Origin: Desulfobacteraceae bacterium
Lineage (GTDB): Bacteria > Desulfobacterota > Desulfobacteria > Desulfobacterales > DAOWNP01
Assembly (NCBI GenBank): GCA_030642545.1
Contig: DAOWNP010000011.1
Span: 1-17,671, forward strand
Direction: 5' to 3'
DNA: 17,671 nt
Positions 1-7,249 of this stretch are shown piece after piece. How positions within the stretch are numbered: the stretch's first letter is position 1; every line of letters begins with the position of its first letter. A program made the position numbers and the translations under genes. Below the pieces are notes generated by a model. It searched no databases, had not been told where the DNA came from, and saw only the letters and a program-made list of their open reading frames with translations.

Positions 1-1437
1 AAATTTTTTATCGTAAAGATTCTCTGTGATCAGCACCTGCATCAGGGCGTTGAGAAAGGCAATATCGCTGCCCACCTTGATGGGAACATGCAGATCCGCA
101 AAATCGGCCAGTTTATGACGACGCGGATCGACCATGATCAGTTTGGCTCCGTTTACGACAGCATTTTTAAGAAAGGTTGAAGCAACCGGATGAGCCTCGA
201 TCATGTTGGATCCGATTACAAAAAACATTTTTTTTTTTGAAATTTCGTAAAAAGATTGGGTCTTGGCTCCTGAACCGAAAGAATGCGCCACCCCGGCAAC
301 AGTAGGAGCATGTCAGGTACGGGCGCAGTGATCAATATTATTGGTTTTAAATACAGCTCGAAAAAGTTTCTGCATCTGGTAAGAATCTTCATTAATACTT
401 CGGGCACAACTTACCCCGGCCAATGCATCCGGCCCATGTTTTTCAATTATTTCCGTAAACTTACCTGCAACGAGGTCGAGAGCTTCGTCCCATGTGGCCT
501 CACGAAACTCACCGTCTTCTTTAATAAGCGGGGTTGTAAGACGCTCTTTTGAGTAAATAAAATCATACCCAAAACGCCCCTTAACACACAACCTGCCTCT
601 GTTTGGTTCAGCATTTTCAACGCCTGTGATTTTGACTATTTTCCCATCCTGAACATGCAGCATCTGTTGACAACCTACACCGCAATAAGGACATGTGGTT
701 CGAATTTTTTCAGTTTTCCACGGCCGCCATATATAACGAGATTTTTTTTCAACTAACGCTCCAACCGGACAAGCCTGAATACACTCTCCGCAAAAAACGC
801 AGTTTGAATCAATCAGGGCGCGATCACCTTCAGTCACAACTTTACCGAGATTTTCATCTAAAGTTATAGCCCGGTTGACCTGTACTTCATTACAAGCAGC
901 AACACACCTTCCACACAAAATACAGCGTGAAAAATCCCGTACAATCAAGGGATTTTTTAACTCCATAGGATCTGAAGGCAAACCAGCCTGGTTATCCGGA
1001 TCAATATCTACCTGATATTGATAAGCCAAATCCTGCAGCCGGCAATCTCCCCATACAGGACAAAGTTCATCTGTACCATCTTCTTTATTAACTTTTAATT
1101 GAAAATTAGACCAGGAAACATCACCTGATCCTGAAATAGCACAATTATGATTACCTGTAGATAAAAATTTTGTAAGTATGGCTTTACGTTCTTTTATTAC
1201 CTTTACTGAGTCTGTCTTTATATTCATGCCATTTTTTGCAATAGCTGTGCAGGATAAAATCAGATCCTCCTCCCCTTCTATTTCAACAGCACAAATACCG
1301 CATCTGCCAATAGGAGCAACATCTTTTAAATAACAGAGAGTAGGAATTGGAATTTGATTTTCTTTTGCTACATCCAAAACTGTTTGTCCTTGTATAAAAG
1401 CTGCCTTTCGGTTATTTATCATAATATATTCTGTCAT
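1..1437 (-). CDS. fdhA: Formate dehydrogenase catalytic (alpha) subunit, selenoprotein, NuoG-like N-terminus; 3' part outside window
   Basis: Oxidises formate to CO2, or the reverse, at a Mo/W-bis-pterin site, and passes electrons down a chain of Fe-S clusters. No signal peptide is visible, so it should be cytoplasmic. Visible order: [2Fe-2S] domain (C35, C46, C49, C63); NuoG-type cluster with H97, C99, C126 and C132; two [4Fe-4S] ferredoxin motifs (C172/175/178/182 and C213/216/219/223); catalytic-domain cluster C249/C252/C256/C284. The frame then meets UGA at 315-313 in the context HCART-U-HAPTVAG, the position of catalytic selenocysteine (VUHGPSVAG in E. coli FdhF). It stays open for 104 more codons to the window edge, including IGSNMIEAHP and MVDPRR, as expected for the family. 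The UGA is therefore Sec375 rather than a stop. The ATG at 1437 has AGAGGTG just upstream. It lies 50 bp after the FmdE-like gene, in the same operon. NAD-, ferredoxin- or hydrogenase-coupled forms cannot be told apart here. Confidence 0.93.
284..315 (-). promoter_or_regulatory. UGA selenocysteine codon with bacterial SECIS hairpin
   Basis: After the UGA (315-313) come 11 nt, then a stem UGU-(bulged U)-GCC, a GGGGU loop, and GGC-GCA closing the stem (301-284). E. coli fdhF, from memory, has the same 11-nt spacer, bulged U and 3+3 bp stem, with a GGUC loop. The G-rich apical loop and bulged U are what SelB recognises. The element also codes for protein, VAGVA. This predicts that SelA, SelB, SelC and SelD exist elsewhere in the genome. 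Confidence 0.85.
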
Positions 1438-1487
1438 ATTTCACCTCTTTTATACTAAATTTTAAATTATCTTTTAAAAATCTCTCT

Positions 1488-3215
1488 TTATTTGCCAAAA
1501 GGACATCTCGGATATCTACAGACATTACACTCCAGACAAAATGCCCCATGCCCCATATCAGCCAAATCTTTACGGGTAATTTTTACATCAGCAAGAATAC
1601 GTGGCAAAAACAGATCAAATGCAGTTGTTTTATAATAAAGAGCACAAGCAGGAACACCAATAACCTGCACTTCTCCTATATGTGCAAGCAAAGACATGGC
1701 ACCGGGCAGAACAGGTACTCCATAAAGAATATCTTCAACTCCAGCATCAATAAGCCCCTGTCTTGTTACATCATCAGGATCAACAGATAATCCGGCAGTA
1801 GTAATAATAAGCTCAGATCCTTTGTTAATCAGTTTTAAGATGCTATCAGAAATAGCTTTTCGATCATCTGGTACAATCAATGAACAAACCACACAACAAC
1901 CAAGTTTTTTAACTTTTGCCCTAATAATTGATTCAAATTTATCTTTAATCAATCCTTGTACAATTTCAGTTCCTGTAATTAAAATTCCAATTTTAGCCGG
2001 CTTAAACGGAAGAACCTGAATCAGTGGGTTTTCTCTTAAAATTGAATTCTCTCTTAAAATTGAATTCTCTCTTAAAATTGATAATCCTTTTTGCCAGTAA
2101 TCATGAAATATATAAAGAGGAATAGCACGAGTTCCTGCAATTTGATGACCTTTTGAAACAACTGAAAAATTTTGACGGGTAGAACAGATAACATCAGGAA
2201 TCAGGTTAAAAGCTTCAAGACGATCTGTATCAACCCTCAGCAATCCATTTAAGGATGCAGTAAATGTAATTTTACCCTCAAGGGGTTGACTTTGATAAAT
2301 TACTCCGGGTCCTGCCATAAGTTTTGCAAAAGATTCTACTGCCCGATCTTCATGTATCCATTCTTCTTCTGATAAATTATTTTTATCAGAATACAGATTC
2401 ATACGTCCCATCTGCTGCAATCGGCAAATATCACCAGCATTTATAGTTTGCCCGCGTTTAAAAGCCGGACCCTTGAATTTACCTGGAACAATCTGGGTCA
2501 TATCATGTAATGCTTTTTCACCTTTTGCTTCTTTAACCGGTATAGAGGTAAGTAAAGATTTTACATCCAGATCTTTCAGATTTACACTATCAGATACAGC
2601 ATAAGGAGCTTCTCCCTGACATCCCCTACAGATAGCACCATGCTTTTCGGGATAAGCCTCACCACACAAAGAGCAGTTAATTGTTTTTCCCAGTTCACGC
2701 TTTTTTAACCAGTGAGGCAGAACACAAACAGGCTTTGTTAAAAAAATATCCGAACCGGCAGAACAAATTTGCTCCCGCAACAAATCGGTATTTTGTTCTG
2801 TTTTTGGTTTAAGCTTATAAAACCAGCTCTTTATCTCCGGCCACACATTCAAACTTGCCGGATTAATAAAAACCCGTATACCTTTTCCTGTAAATTTATC
2901 ATAGAAAATTATTGCAAAACGATCCAGATTAACAATTTTCAGCCATCCATTTCCTGTTGTACATAAAGTCAAAAGCTGAATAGCATCTGGCAGACAATGC
3001 GATGTTTCAGATATTGCATCAAATAAAATATCATCTGGAAGCTTTTTAAGTGCCATATCAACCATTTTCCCACCGATAATCAATCCGGGAGCAGCAAAGC
3101 AATGAAAAGAACGACTCAATTCCATATATTCATTAAAGGTATATTGATGCCCATCAGAGTCATGGCACCACGTCATTTTAAAAGAATTTTGCAAGGTAGT
3201 TAGTTGTGTATTCAT
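1488..3215 (-). CDS. FmdE-domain / molybdopterin-binding (MoCF-like) fusion protein
   Basis: 575 residues. Residues about 20-130 resemble the FmdE family: FHCFAAPGL near 37-45, and SHCLPDAIQ...CTTGNG at 72-90, with metal-ligand candidates H38, C74 and C85. A zinc-ribbon-like set C181-x2-C184...C196-x2-C199 follows. Residues about 240-370 resemble the segment before the pterin-binding fold (FKRGQTINAGDICRLQQMG). Residues 408-545 form a MoaB/MoeA-like molybdopterin-binding domain (KIGILITGTEIVQG; TTAGLSVDPDDVTRQG; VLPGAMS). The tail is C560-x2-C563-x2-C566-x4-C571, a cluster-type cysteine set. The ATG at 3215 has TGGAG upstream. It is first in an operon with the formate dehydrogenase, so a role in Mo/W-pterin sensing, delivery or maturation is inferred. 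FmdE proteins were first found beside formylmethanofuran dehydrogenase, and the biochemical role of this fusion is not known to me. Confidence 0.8.
   Translation of the reverse strand: MNTQLTTLQNSFKMTWCHDSDGHQYTFNEYMELSRSFHCFAAPGLIIGGKMVDMALKKLPDDILFDAISETSHCLPDAIQLLTLCTTGNGWLKIVNLDRFAIIFYDKFTGKGIRVFINPASLNVWPEIKSWFYKLKPKTEQNTDLLREQICSAGSDIFLTKPVCVLPHWLKKRELGKTINCSLCGEAYPEKHGAICRGCQGEAPYAVSDSVNLKDLDVKSLLTSIPVKEAKGEKALHDMTQIVPGKFKGPAFKRGQTINAGDICRLQQMGRMNLYSDKNNLSEEEWIHEDRAVESFAKLMAGPGVIYQSQPLEGKITFTASLNGLLRVDTDRLEAFNLIPDVICSTRQNFSVVSKGHQIAGTRAIPLYIFHDYWQKGLSILRENSILRENSILRENPLIQVLPFKPAKIGILITGTEIVQGLIKDKFESIIRAKVKKLGCCVVCSLIVPDDRKAISDSILKLINKGSELIITTAGLSVDPDDVTRQGLIDAGVEDILYGVPVLPGAMSLLAHIGEVQVIGVPACALYYKTTAFDLFLPRILADVKITRKDLADMGHGAFCLECNVCRYPRCPFGK
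2032..2081 (-). repeat. 18-bp tandem repeat inside the FmdE-like gene, encoding SILREN x3
   Basis: Two complete copies of TCTCTTAAAATTGAATTC (plus strand) and a partial third follow each other and stay in frame, giving SILREN three times at residues 379-396. The repeat lies in the linker between the middle region and the molybdopterin-binding domain. The copies are identical at the DNA level over their shared length, so the expansion is recent and its copy number could vary between strains. Confidence 0.9.
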
Positions 3216-3232
3216 ACATCTCCAGTAAATAT

Positions 3233-3260
3233 ATCGTTATGCCTATATTGACATAACGAT
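3233..3260. promoter_or_regulatory. Imperfect palindrome, ModE-type operator copy 1
   Basis: A 28-bp site with half-sites ATCGTTATG and CATAACGAT, differing from copy 2 at two positions in the left half. It lies 17 bp upstream of the FmdE-like start codon, between promoter and ribosome binding site. Half-sites fit CGTTAT-N12-ATAACG. Centre-to-centre distance to copy 2 is 55 bp. Confidence 0.65.
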
Positions 3261-3287
3261 TCTGTTCTTCCAGATAGCATATCTTTT

Positions 3288-3315
3288 ATCGTTATGTCAA
3301 TATTGACATAACGAT
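3288..3315. promoter_or_regulatory. Perfect 28-bp palindrome, ModE-type operator copy 2
   Basis: Half-site ATCGTTATGTCAAT is followed directly by its exact reverse complement. It matches the layout CGTTAT-N12-ATAACG that I recall for the E. coli modA operator bound by molybdate-ModE. A TTGACA hexamer (-35 consensus) lies inside it on each strand, so a bound regulator would cover a promoter. On the minus strand the -10 candidates 17-18 bp away (CTATCT/TATCTG) are weak. A tungstate-responsive ModE relative is equally possible. Confidence 0.7.
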
Positions 3316-3586
3316 TTTTATATTTTATCCGCGTTCCTTAGTTCTTGTTAGACCTGCTTTATCTATGATACTTCCTTATTTTAACAGTGAAAAACAATTG
3401 CAAAAAAACGCCAGGTCTTTTTAAAAGTTATAGTTTGATCTTGTTATTTTATTAAAGTAGTATTCATTTTTATAAGCTGTTACAAAACACTAAATTACAG
3501 TGAAAAATTGATTTTGATCCTATTTCAATTAGTTGTATTATTATTTTTTGAAAAACCCTGCTCCGAAAGTTGAGTTAAAAATAAAT
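3316..3586. other. Intergenic gap between divergent genes
   Basis: The gap between the palindromes and the rhomboid gene holds a half-copy of the dispersed repeat read on the minus strand (about 3341-3320, AAGGAACGCGGATAAAATA). It also holds the 14-mer GCTGTTACAAAACA at 3476-3489, which recurs at 7099-7112. I see no convincing promoter for the plus-strand genes and no RNA gene. Confidence 0.5.
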
Positions 3587-4126
3587 ATGTTTAAAAGTTT
3601 TCAAACAGCATTTTTGGCAGTTGCTTTTTTATGGGTAATATATTTTGCAAATTTTATTATTCCTGTTGATATTAGAAATTTTGGTATCCATCCGAAAGAT
3701 ACTGCTACATTATACCATATTTTAACAGCTCCGTTTATCCATGCAAATATAGCACACATTACAGCTAATTCTACTACTTTGTTTATTCTTCTTGGAGTAT
3801 CTCTTTCAATTAACAGAAAAAAAACATTTTTGGCTCTTTTTTTAATAACTATAATAAGCGGTTTTTGTGTATGGGTGTTTGGACAGAGTAATACAAATCA
3901 TATAGGTGTTAGTGGTATTATTTTTGGAATGATAGGTCTTTTAATGTTTTCCGGGTTTTTTCAGGGAAAAATTCTGGCTGTTATTATCTCTTTTGCAACT
4001 GTTTTTACATATGGAGGAATGCTGCTTTTTTCGTTAACCACATATATTCCTGGAGTAAGCTGGACAAGTCATTTTTTTGGTTTTATATCAGGTATAATAT
4101 CTGCGTGGATTTTAAGAAAAGATTAA
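3587..4126 (+). CDS. Small rhomboid-family intramembrane serine protease
   Basis: 179 residues from ATG 3587, mostly hydrophobic, with about six membrane segments. All rhomboid signatures are present (numbering from this ATG): H52, H57 and N61 in PFIHANIAHITAN, the counterpart of GlpG H145/H150/N154; catalytic S109 in GVSG; and catalytic H162 in TSHFFGF, forming the Ser-His dyad. It should cleave membrane proteins within or near the lipid bilayer. The frame is open from a TTG at 3533, but the first 18 codons are polar and lack a ribosome binding site, whereas ATG 3587 directly precedes the first membrane segment. The site before 3587 is also weak (GTTGAG 10 nt upstream). It starts the plus-strand block, 76 bp before the GTPase gene. 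The substrate is unknown. Confidence 0.85.
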   Translation: MFKSFQTAFLAVAFLWVIYFANFIIPVDIRNFGIHPKDTATLYHILTAPFIHANIAHITANSTTLFILLGVSLSINRKKTFLALFLITIISGFCVWVFGQSNTNHIGVSGIIFGMIGLLMFSGFFQGKILAVIISFATVFTYGGMLLFSLTTYIPGVSWTSHFFGFISGIISAWILRKD

Positions 4127-4202
4127 TTTGATAAATAAAACTTTTGAATATTGTTAACAAAAAAATAAATTTAAATTTTATAGGATATATCGACAGGCTA
4201 TT

Positions 4203-5225
4203 ATGAAATTAGGAATTGCAGGACTTAAACAATCAGGGAAAAAAACCGTATTTGAAGCATTAACTCAAAATATAATAGATCCTTCCCAAACAGGAGAGGA
4301 TAGAATTGAAATAATCAAATTGCCGGATATTCGCATAGATATATTAAGCAAAATGTATAAGCCCAAAAAAACAATTTATACTAAAGTGGAATACCTGCTT
4401 TCAGGAACAGGTCAGAAAAAAAAATCAGAGAATACCTGGGGAAGTGCAAGGGATTGTGATGCTATAATACATATTATTCGTAATTTTAATATTTATGGTG
4501 CTGATGCTCCAACTCTTTATAATGATTTTCAAGCAACAGATCAGGATATGATACTATCTGATCTTGTAATAGCTGAAAAAAGGTTAGAGAGATTAGAGCT
4601 TGATAAAAAGCGGGGGAAAAAAATAAATGCAGAAGAGTTTTCTTTAATAAAAAAAACTATTGGAGCATTAGAAAATGAGATACCTTTAAGAAAAATCCCT
4701 GAAATTATTACAAACCCTCTGTTAAGAGGATTTGCATTTATTTCGGCAAAGCCCACTCTGGTTCTTTTTAATAATGAAGAAGACGATGATCTGCATCCGG
4801 TTTTAAAAGAGAAAGATATTAAAGAAGAGTCTGCAATTATAAGAGGAAAGCTTGAGCAGGAACTTTCTCAAATGGATGAAGATGAAGCAAAAGAATTTCT
4901 TGCAGATTTTAATATAAAAGATTCTGCTATGGATCGTGTAATTAAAAAATCCTATGAAATTTTAGGGCTTATCTCTTTTTTTACAGTAGGAGAAGATGAG
5001 GTAAGGGCATGGACAATAAAAAAAGATACTATGGCAGTTGATGCTGCTGAGGTAATACACTCAGATATAAAAAAAGGATTTATAAGAGCAGAAGTTGTAT
5101 CATATGATGATTTAATAAATGCGGGTAACTTCAACCAGGCAAAAAAAAATGGAACTGTAAGGGTTGAAGGAAAAAATTATATAGTTCAGGATGGGGATAT
5201 TTTAAACTTCAGATTTAATGTATAA
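4203..5225 (+). CDS. Divergent YchF/Obg-type GTPase (ATPase) with C-terminal TGS/DUF933 domain
   Basis: 340 residues, slightly shorter than canonical YchF (about 363). The P-loop GLKQSGKKT (residues 7-15) keeps G-x4-G-K but has Lys where YchF has Ser (GLPNVGKST). The usual switch II motif after strand 3 is not recognisable. KPTLVLFNNEED near 185-196 corresponds to the YchF KPxxYVxN base-recognition segment. A charged helical stretch at about 118-165 fits the coiled-coil insert. Residues about 255-340 (ISFFTVGEDEVRAWTI... to ...YIVQDGDILNFRFNV) match the TGS-like tail. YchF proteins bind ribosomes and nucleotide. This one looks like a second, specialised paralogue whose nucleotide preference cannot be read from sequence. 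AGG 5 nt before the ATG at 4203 is the only ribosome-binding candidate; it lies in a CGACAGGC motif that recurs in the window. Confidence 0.8.
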   Translation: MKLGIAGLKQSGKKTVFEALTQNIIDPSQTGEDRIEIIKLPDIRIDILSKMYKPKKTIYTKVEYLLSGTGQKKKSENTWGSARDCDAIIHIIRNFNIYGADAPTLYNDFQATDQDMILSDLVIAEKRLERLELDKKRGKKINAEEFSLIKKTIGALENEIPLRKIPEIITNPLLRGFAFISAKPTLVLFNNEEDDDLHPVLKEKDIKEESAIIRGKLEQELSQMDEDEAKEFLADFNIKDSAMDRVIKKSYEILGLISFFTVGEDEVRAWTIKKDTMAVDAAEVIHSDIKKGFIRAEVVSYDDLINAGNFNQAKKNGTVRVEGKNYIVQDGDILNFRFNV

Positions 5226-5241
5226 ACTTTTCTATGAATGG

Positions 5242-5294
5242 GAACAAAATAACTTATAAAAAGGACGCTTTTGGAAGTTATATAAGTTTTGTTC
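5242..5294. repeat. Hairpin / inverted repeat between GTPase and amidohydrolase genes
   Basis: Outer arms are GAACAAAA (5242-5249) and TTTTGTTC (5287-5294), continued by CTTATA/TATAAG after a 3-nt bulge. An alternative inner pairing uses AATAACTT (5248-5255) with AAGTTATA (5275-5282), so two structures compete. The arms share ACAAAATAACTT and ATAACTTCC with the hairpin at 11833-11901. No U-run follows, so it is not a simple terminator. Confidence 0.7.
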
Positions 5295-5307
5295 ATTAGG
5301 ATAGAAC

Positions 5308-6252
5308 ATGATAATTGATGCACATTGTCATCTGGCATATGAAAAATGGCAGCCTGAAAAATGGTGGAAATCTATCGCAAAACTGGCTGCTCATAAAGTT
5401 AAAGATCTTGGAATTGATAACTTTGATGAGCAGGAGTTCTTAAAAGATATTCTTCCTCAAATGTTTTTTGATCCATCAGGAGAAAAGCAACTCCAGATGA
5501 TGGAAGAAGCAGCAATAGATATGGTTGTTTTAACACCTCTTGATTATGGAGTTGCACTGGGAGATGCAAAAATTTCCATAAAAGAGGTAAATTATGAATT
5601 TTCAAAACTTCAACTAAAATATCCTGATAAATTTATCTGTTTTGCATCAATAGATCCAAGAAGACCTGAAGCTGCGGATTTAATAAAACAGGCGTTAGAT
5701 GAATGGGGAATGAAAGGAGTTAAATTTCATCCAGGGGCAGGTTTTTACCCAAATAGCAAAGAAACATATGCCATGCTTGAGATAATTGCCCAAAGAGATG
5801 TGCCTGTTCTTTTTCATACAGGTCATATGGTACAGCCTTTGTATAGTAAATATTGTGATCCCATATGGATAGATGAAGTCTGTTCAGATTTTCCGGATCT
5901 TAAAATAATTGCAGCTCATATGGCTCATGGTTATTATACCCAGCTGTTTTCCATGGGAGAGTGCAATATAAATCTTTTAACAGATATATCTGGATGGCAG
6001 AAAAAAGCTCTTAATAATTATACTGATTTTTGCAAAATATTGAGATCTGCTATAGACAGCTTTGGTGATAGCAGAATTATGTTTGGCAGTGATGGTCCTT
6101 TTTTACGGGCTGTAACTTCTGATAAAAACTATATACAGATAATTAAAAATATGGTTAATAATGATAATTCTAAAATAAAATTCACAAAAAACGAAATAGA
6201 TAATATTCTTGGAGGAAATGCTGCCAGGCTGTTAGGAATTCTTGAATCTTAG
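5308..6252 (+). CDS. Metal-dependent amidohydrolase (Amidohydro_2, COG2159-like)
   Basis: 314 residues with the TIM-barrel amidohydrolase signature: metal-binding H6 and H8 in DAHCHLA, H141 in KFHPG, H170 in VLFHTGH, H204 in IIAAHMAHG, and D262 in MFGSDGPF near the end. This set is typical of the branch that includes decarboxylases and hydrolases such as the ACMSD relatives. There is no signal peptide, so it should be cytoplasmic. The start ATG at 5308 follows TAGGATAGAAC, giving a modest ribosome binding site. It lies 82 bp after the GTPase gene and 41 bp before the crotonase gene, so it is probably co-transcribed with the latter. A hydrolase or decarboxylase for a CoA-linked or ring-derived acid would fit that neighbour, but the substrate cannot be assigned. 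Confidence 0.8.
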   Translation: MIIDAHCHLAYEKWQPEKWWKSIAKLAAHKVKDLGIDNFDEQEFLKDILPQMFFDPSGEKQLQMMEEAAIDMVVLTPLDYGVALGDAKISIKEVNYEFSKLQLKYPDKFICFASIDPRRPEAADLIKQALDEWGMKGVKFHPGAGFYPNSKETYAMLEIIAQRDVPVLFHTGHMVQPLYSKYCDPIWIDEVCSDFPDLKIIAAHMAHGYYTQLFSMGECNINLLTDISGWQKKALNNYTDFCKILRSAIDSFGDSRIMFGSDGPFLRAVTSDKNYIQIIKNMVNNDNSKIKFTKNEIDNILGGNAARLLGILES

Positions 6253-6293
6253 GATTTATATTTGAGATTATTAAAAACAAATTGGGGTAAAAC

Positions 6294-7076
6294 ATGAAAA
6301 ACCAGTCTGTCTTATACGAAACCAAAGAAAAAACAGGTATAATTACCTTAAATCGTCCTGATAATCGTAATAGTATGGATGAAGAAACATTAACTACTTT
6401 TAGTGAAATTATAGAAAATGTTCAAAAAAGCAAAGATTTAAGATGCCTTATTATCACAGGTTCCGGCAATAGTTTTTGTGCAGGAGCAGACTTTAAGCAG
6501 GGCTTTAAAGGGATTGGCGAGATGATGATAAATGAAGTTCTTATGAGAGCTTACAAACCTTTTCTGAAAGTAGGAGAGGTTAACATCCCTACTATCGCAG
6601 CTATGAACGGACATGCTATTGGCGGTGGTTTTGGTCTTGCATTAATGTGTGATATCAGGATAGCAAATGAAAAAGCAAAATACGGAGCTAATTTTGCCCG
6701 TTTAGGAGTTCATTCCGGCATGGCAGTGTCATATATATTGCCACGTATTATCGGTCTTCCTATGGCAAATGAACTGCTTTTTACAGGAAGACTTATAACA
6801 GGTGAAAAGGCTGCTGCCATAGGACTTGCAAACTACGCTGTAAAAGAAGCTGATGTTTTACAAAAAGCTATAGAACTTGCTGATGAAATATCTAAGAGCG
6901 CACCTGTTGCTGTAAAAATGTTAAAACAGTCAATATACAGAGGACTCACCTGGAATCCTGTTATGGCCGCTGAAATAGAATCGCTGTGTCAGGGAAAAAC
7001 TTTTGAAATGGAAGATTCAAAAGAAGGGATATCTGCTCTTTTGGAAAAAAGAGAGCCTGTATTTACAGGAATGTAG
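6294..7076 (+). CDS. Crotonase-superfamily protein (enoyl-CoA hydratase/isomerase fold)
   Basis: 260 residues, normal length for the family. N-terminal strand pattern GIITLNRPDNRNSMD, oxyanion-hole segments FCAGADF (61-67) and GHAIGGGFGLALMCD (106-120), and the C-terminal helix AVKMLKQSIYRG are all present, so acyl-CoA binding is well supported. Both acid/base glutamates of classical enoyl-CoA hydratase (E144 and E164 in rat) are absent: G114 replaces the first (GGGFGLA for GGGCELA) and F134 replaces the second (GANFARLG for GQPEILLG). Simple hydration is therefore unlikely; isomerase, hydrolase, thioesterase or C-C lyase activity remains possible. The start ATG at 6294 has TTGGGG 8 nt upstream. 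It is last in the plus-strand block. Confidence 0.85.
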   Translation: MKNQSVLYETKEKTGIITLNRPDNRNSMDEETLTTFSEIIENVQKSKDLRCLIITGSGNSFCAGADFKQGFKGIGEMMINEVLMRAYKPFLKVGEVNIPTIAAMNGHAIGGGFGLALMCDIRIANEKAKYGANFARLGVHSGMAVSYILPRIIGLPMANELLFTGRLITGEKAAAIGLANYAVKEADVLQKAIELADEISKSAPVAVKMLKQSIYRGLTWNPVMAAEIESLCQGKTFEMEDSKEGISALLEKREPVFTGM

Positions 7077-7093
7077 GATATTGCTGTAAAATC

Positions 7094-7190
7094 GACAGGC
7101 TGTTACAAAACATAATTTATCCAATTTCTACGTTAAAGAATCAATTTATTACTTGAATTTAAAGAAATTTTCATTCCATAACAGCCTGTC
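7094..7190. repeat. Long-loop inverted repeat GACAGGCTGTTA between convergent genes
   Basis: Perfect 12-bp arms, GACAGGCTGTTA at 7094-7105 and TAACAGCCTGTC at 7179-7190, are separated by 73 AT-rich bases. It lies between the 3' ends of the plus-strand crotonase gene and the minus-strand repeat protein gene, so it could act as a shared transcription barrier or be a small mobile remnant. No U-run follows either arm. Confidence 0.65.
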
Positions 7191-7249
7191 AATCTGAAAA
7201 CTCAAAAACTGATGGTAGACTTGCTCTTTTGAAAACTAAAAATCCAAAA

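Noticed and set aside
216..407. Minus-strand 63-codon frame overlapping the Sec codon
   Set aside because: Out-of-frame shadow of fdhA; the true frame stays open through this stretch when UGA is read as Sec.
283..552. Plus-strand open frame opposite formate dehydrogenase
   Set aside because: It lies antisense to well-conserved codons and its sequence is a mirror of the real gene; no ribosome binding site.
313..1437. Formate dehydrogenase as a truncated pseudogene ending at the UGA
   Set aside because: The UGA sits at the catalytic Sec position, has a SECIS hairpin and is followed by homologous codons.
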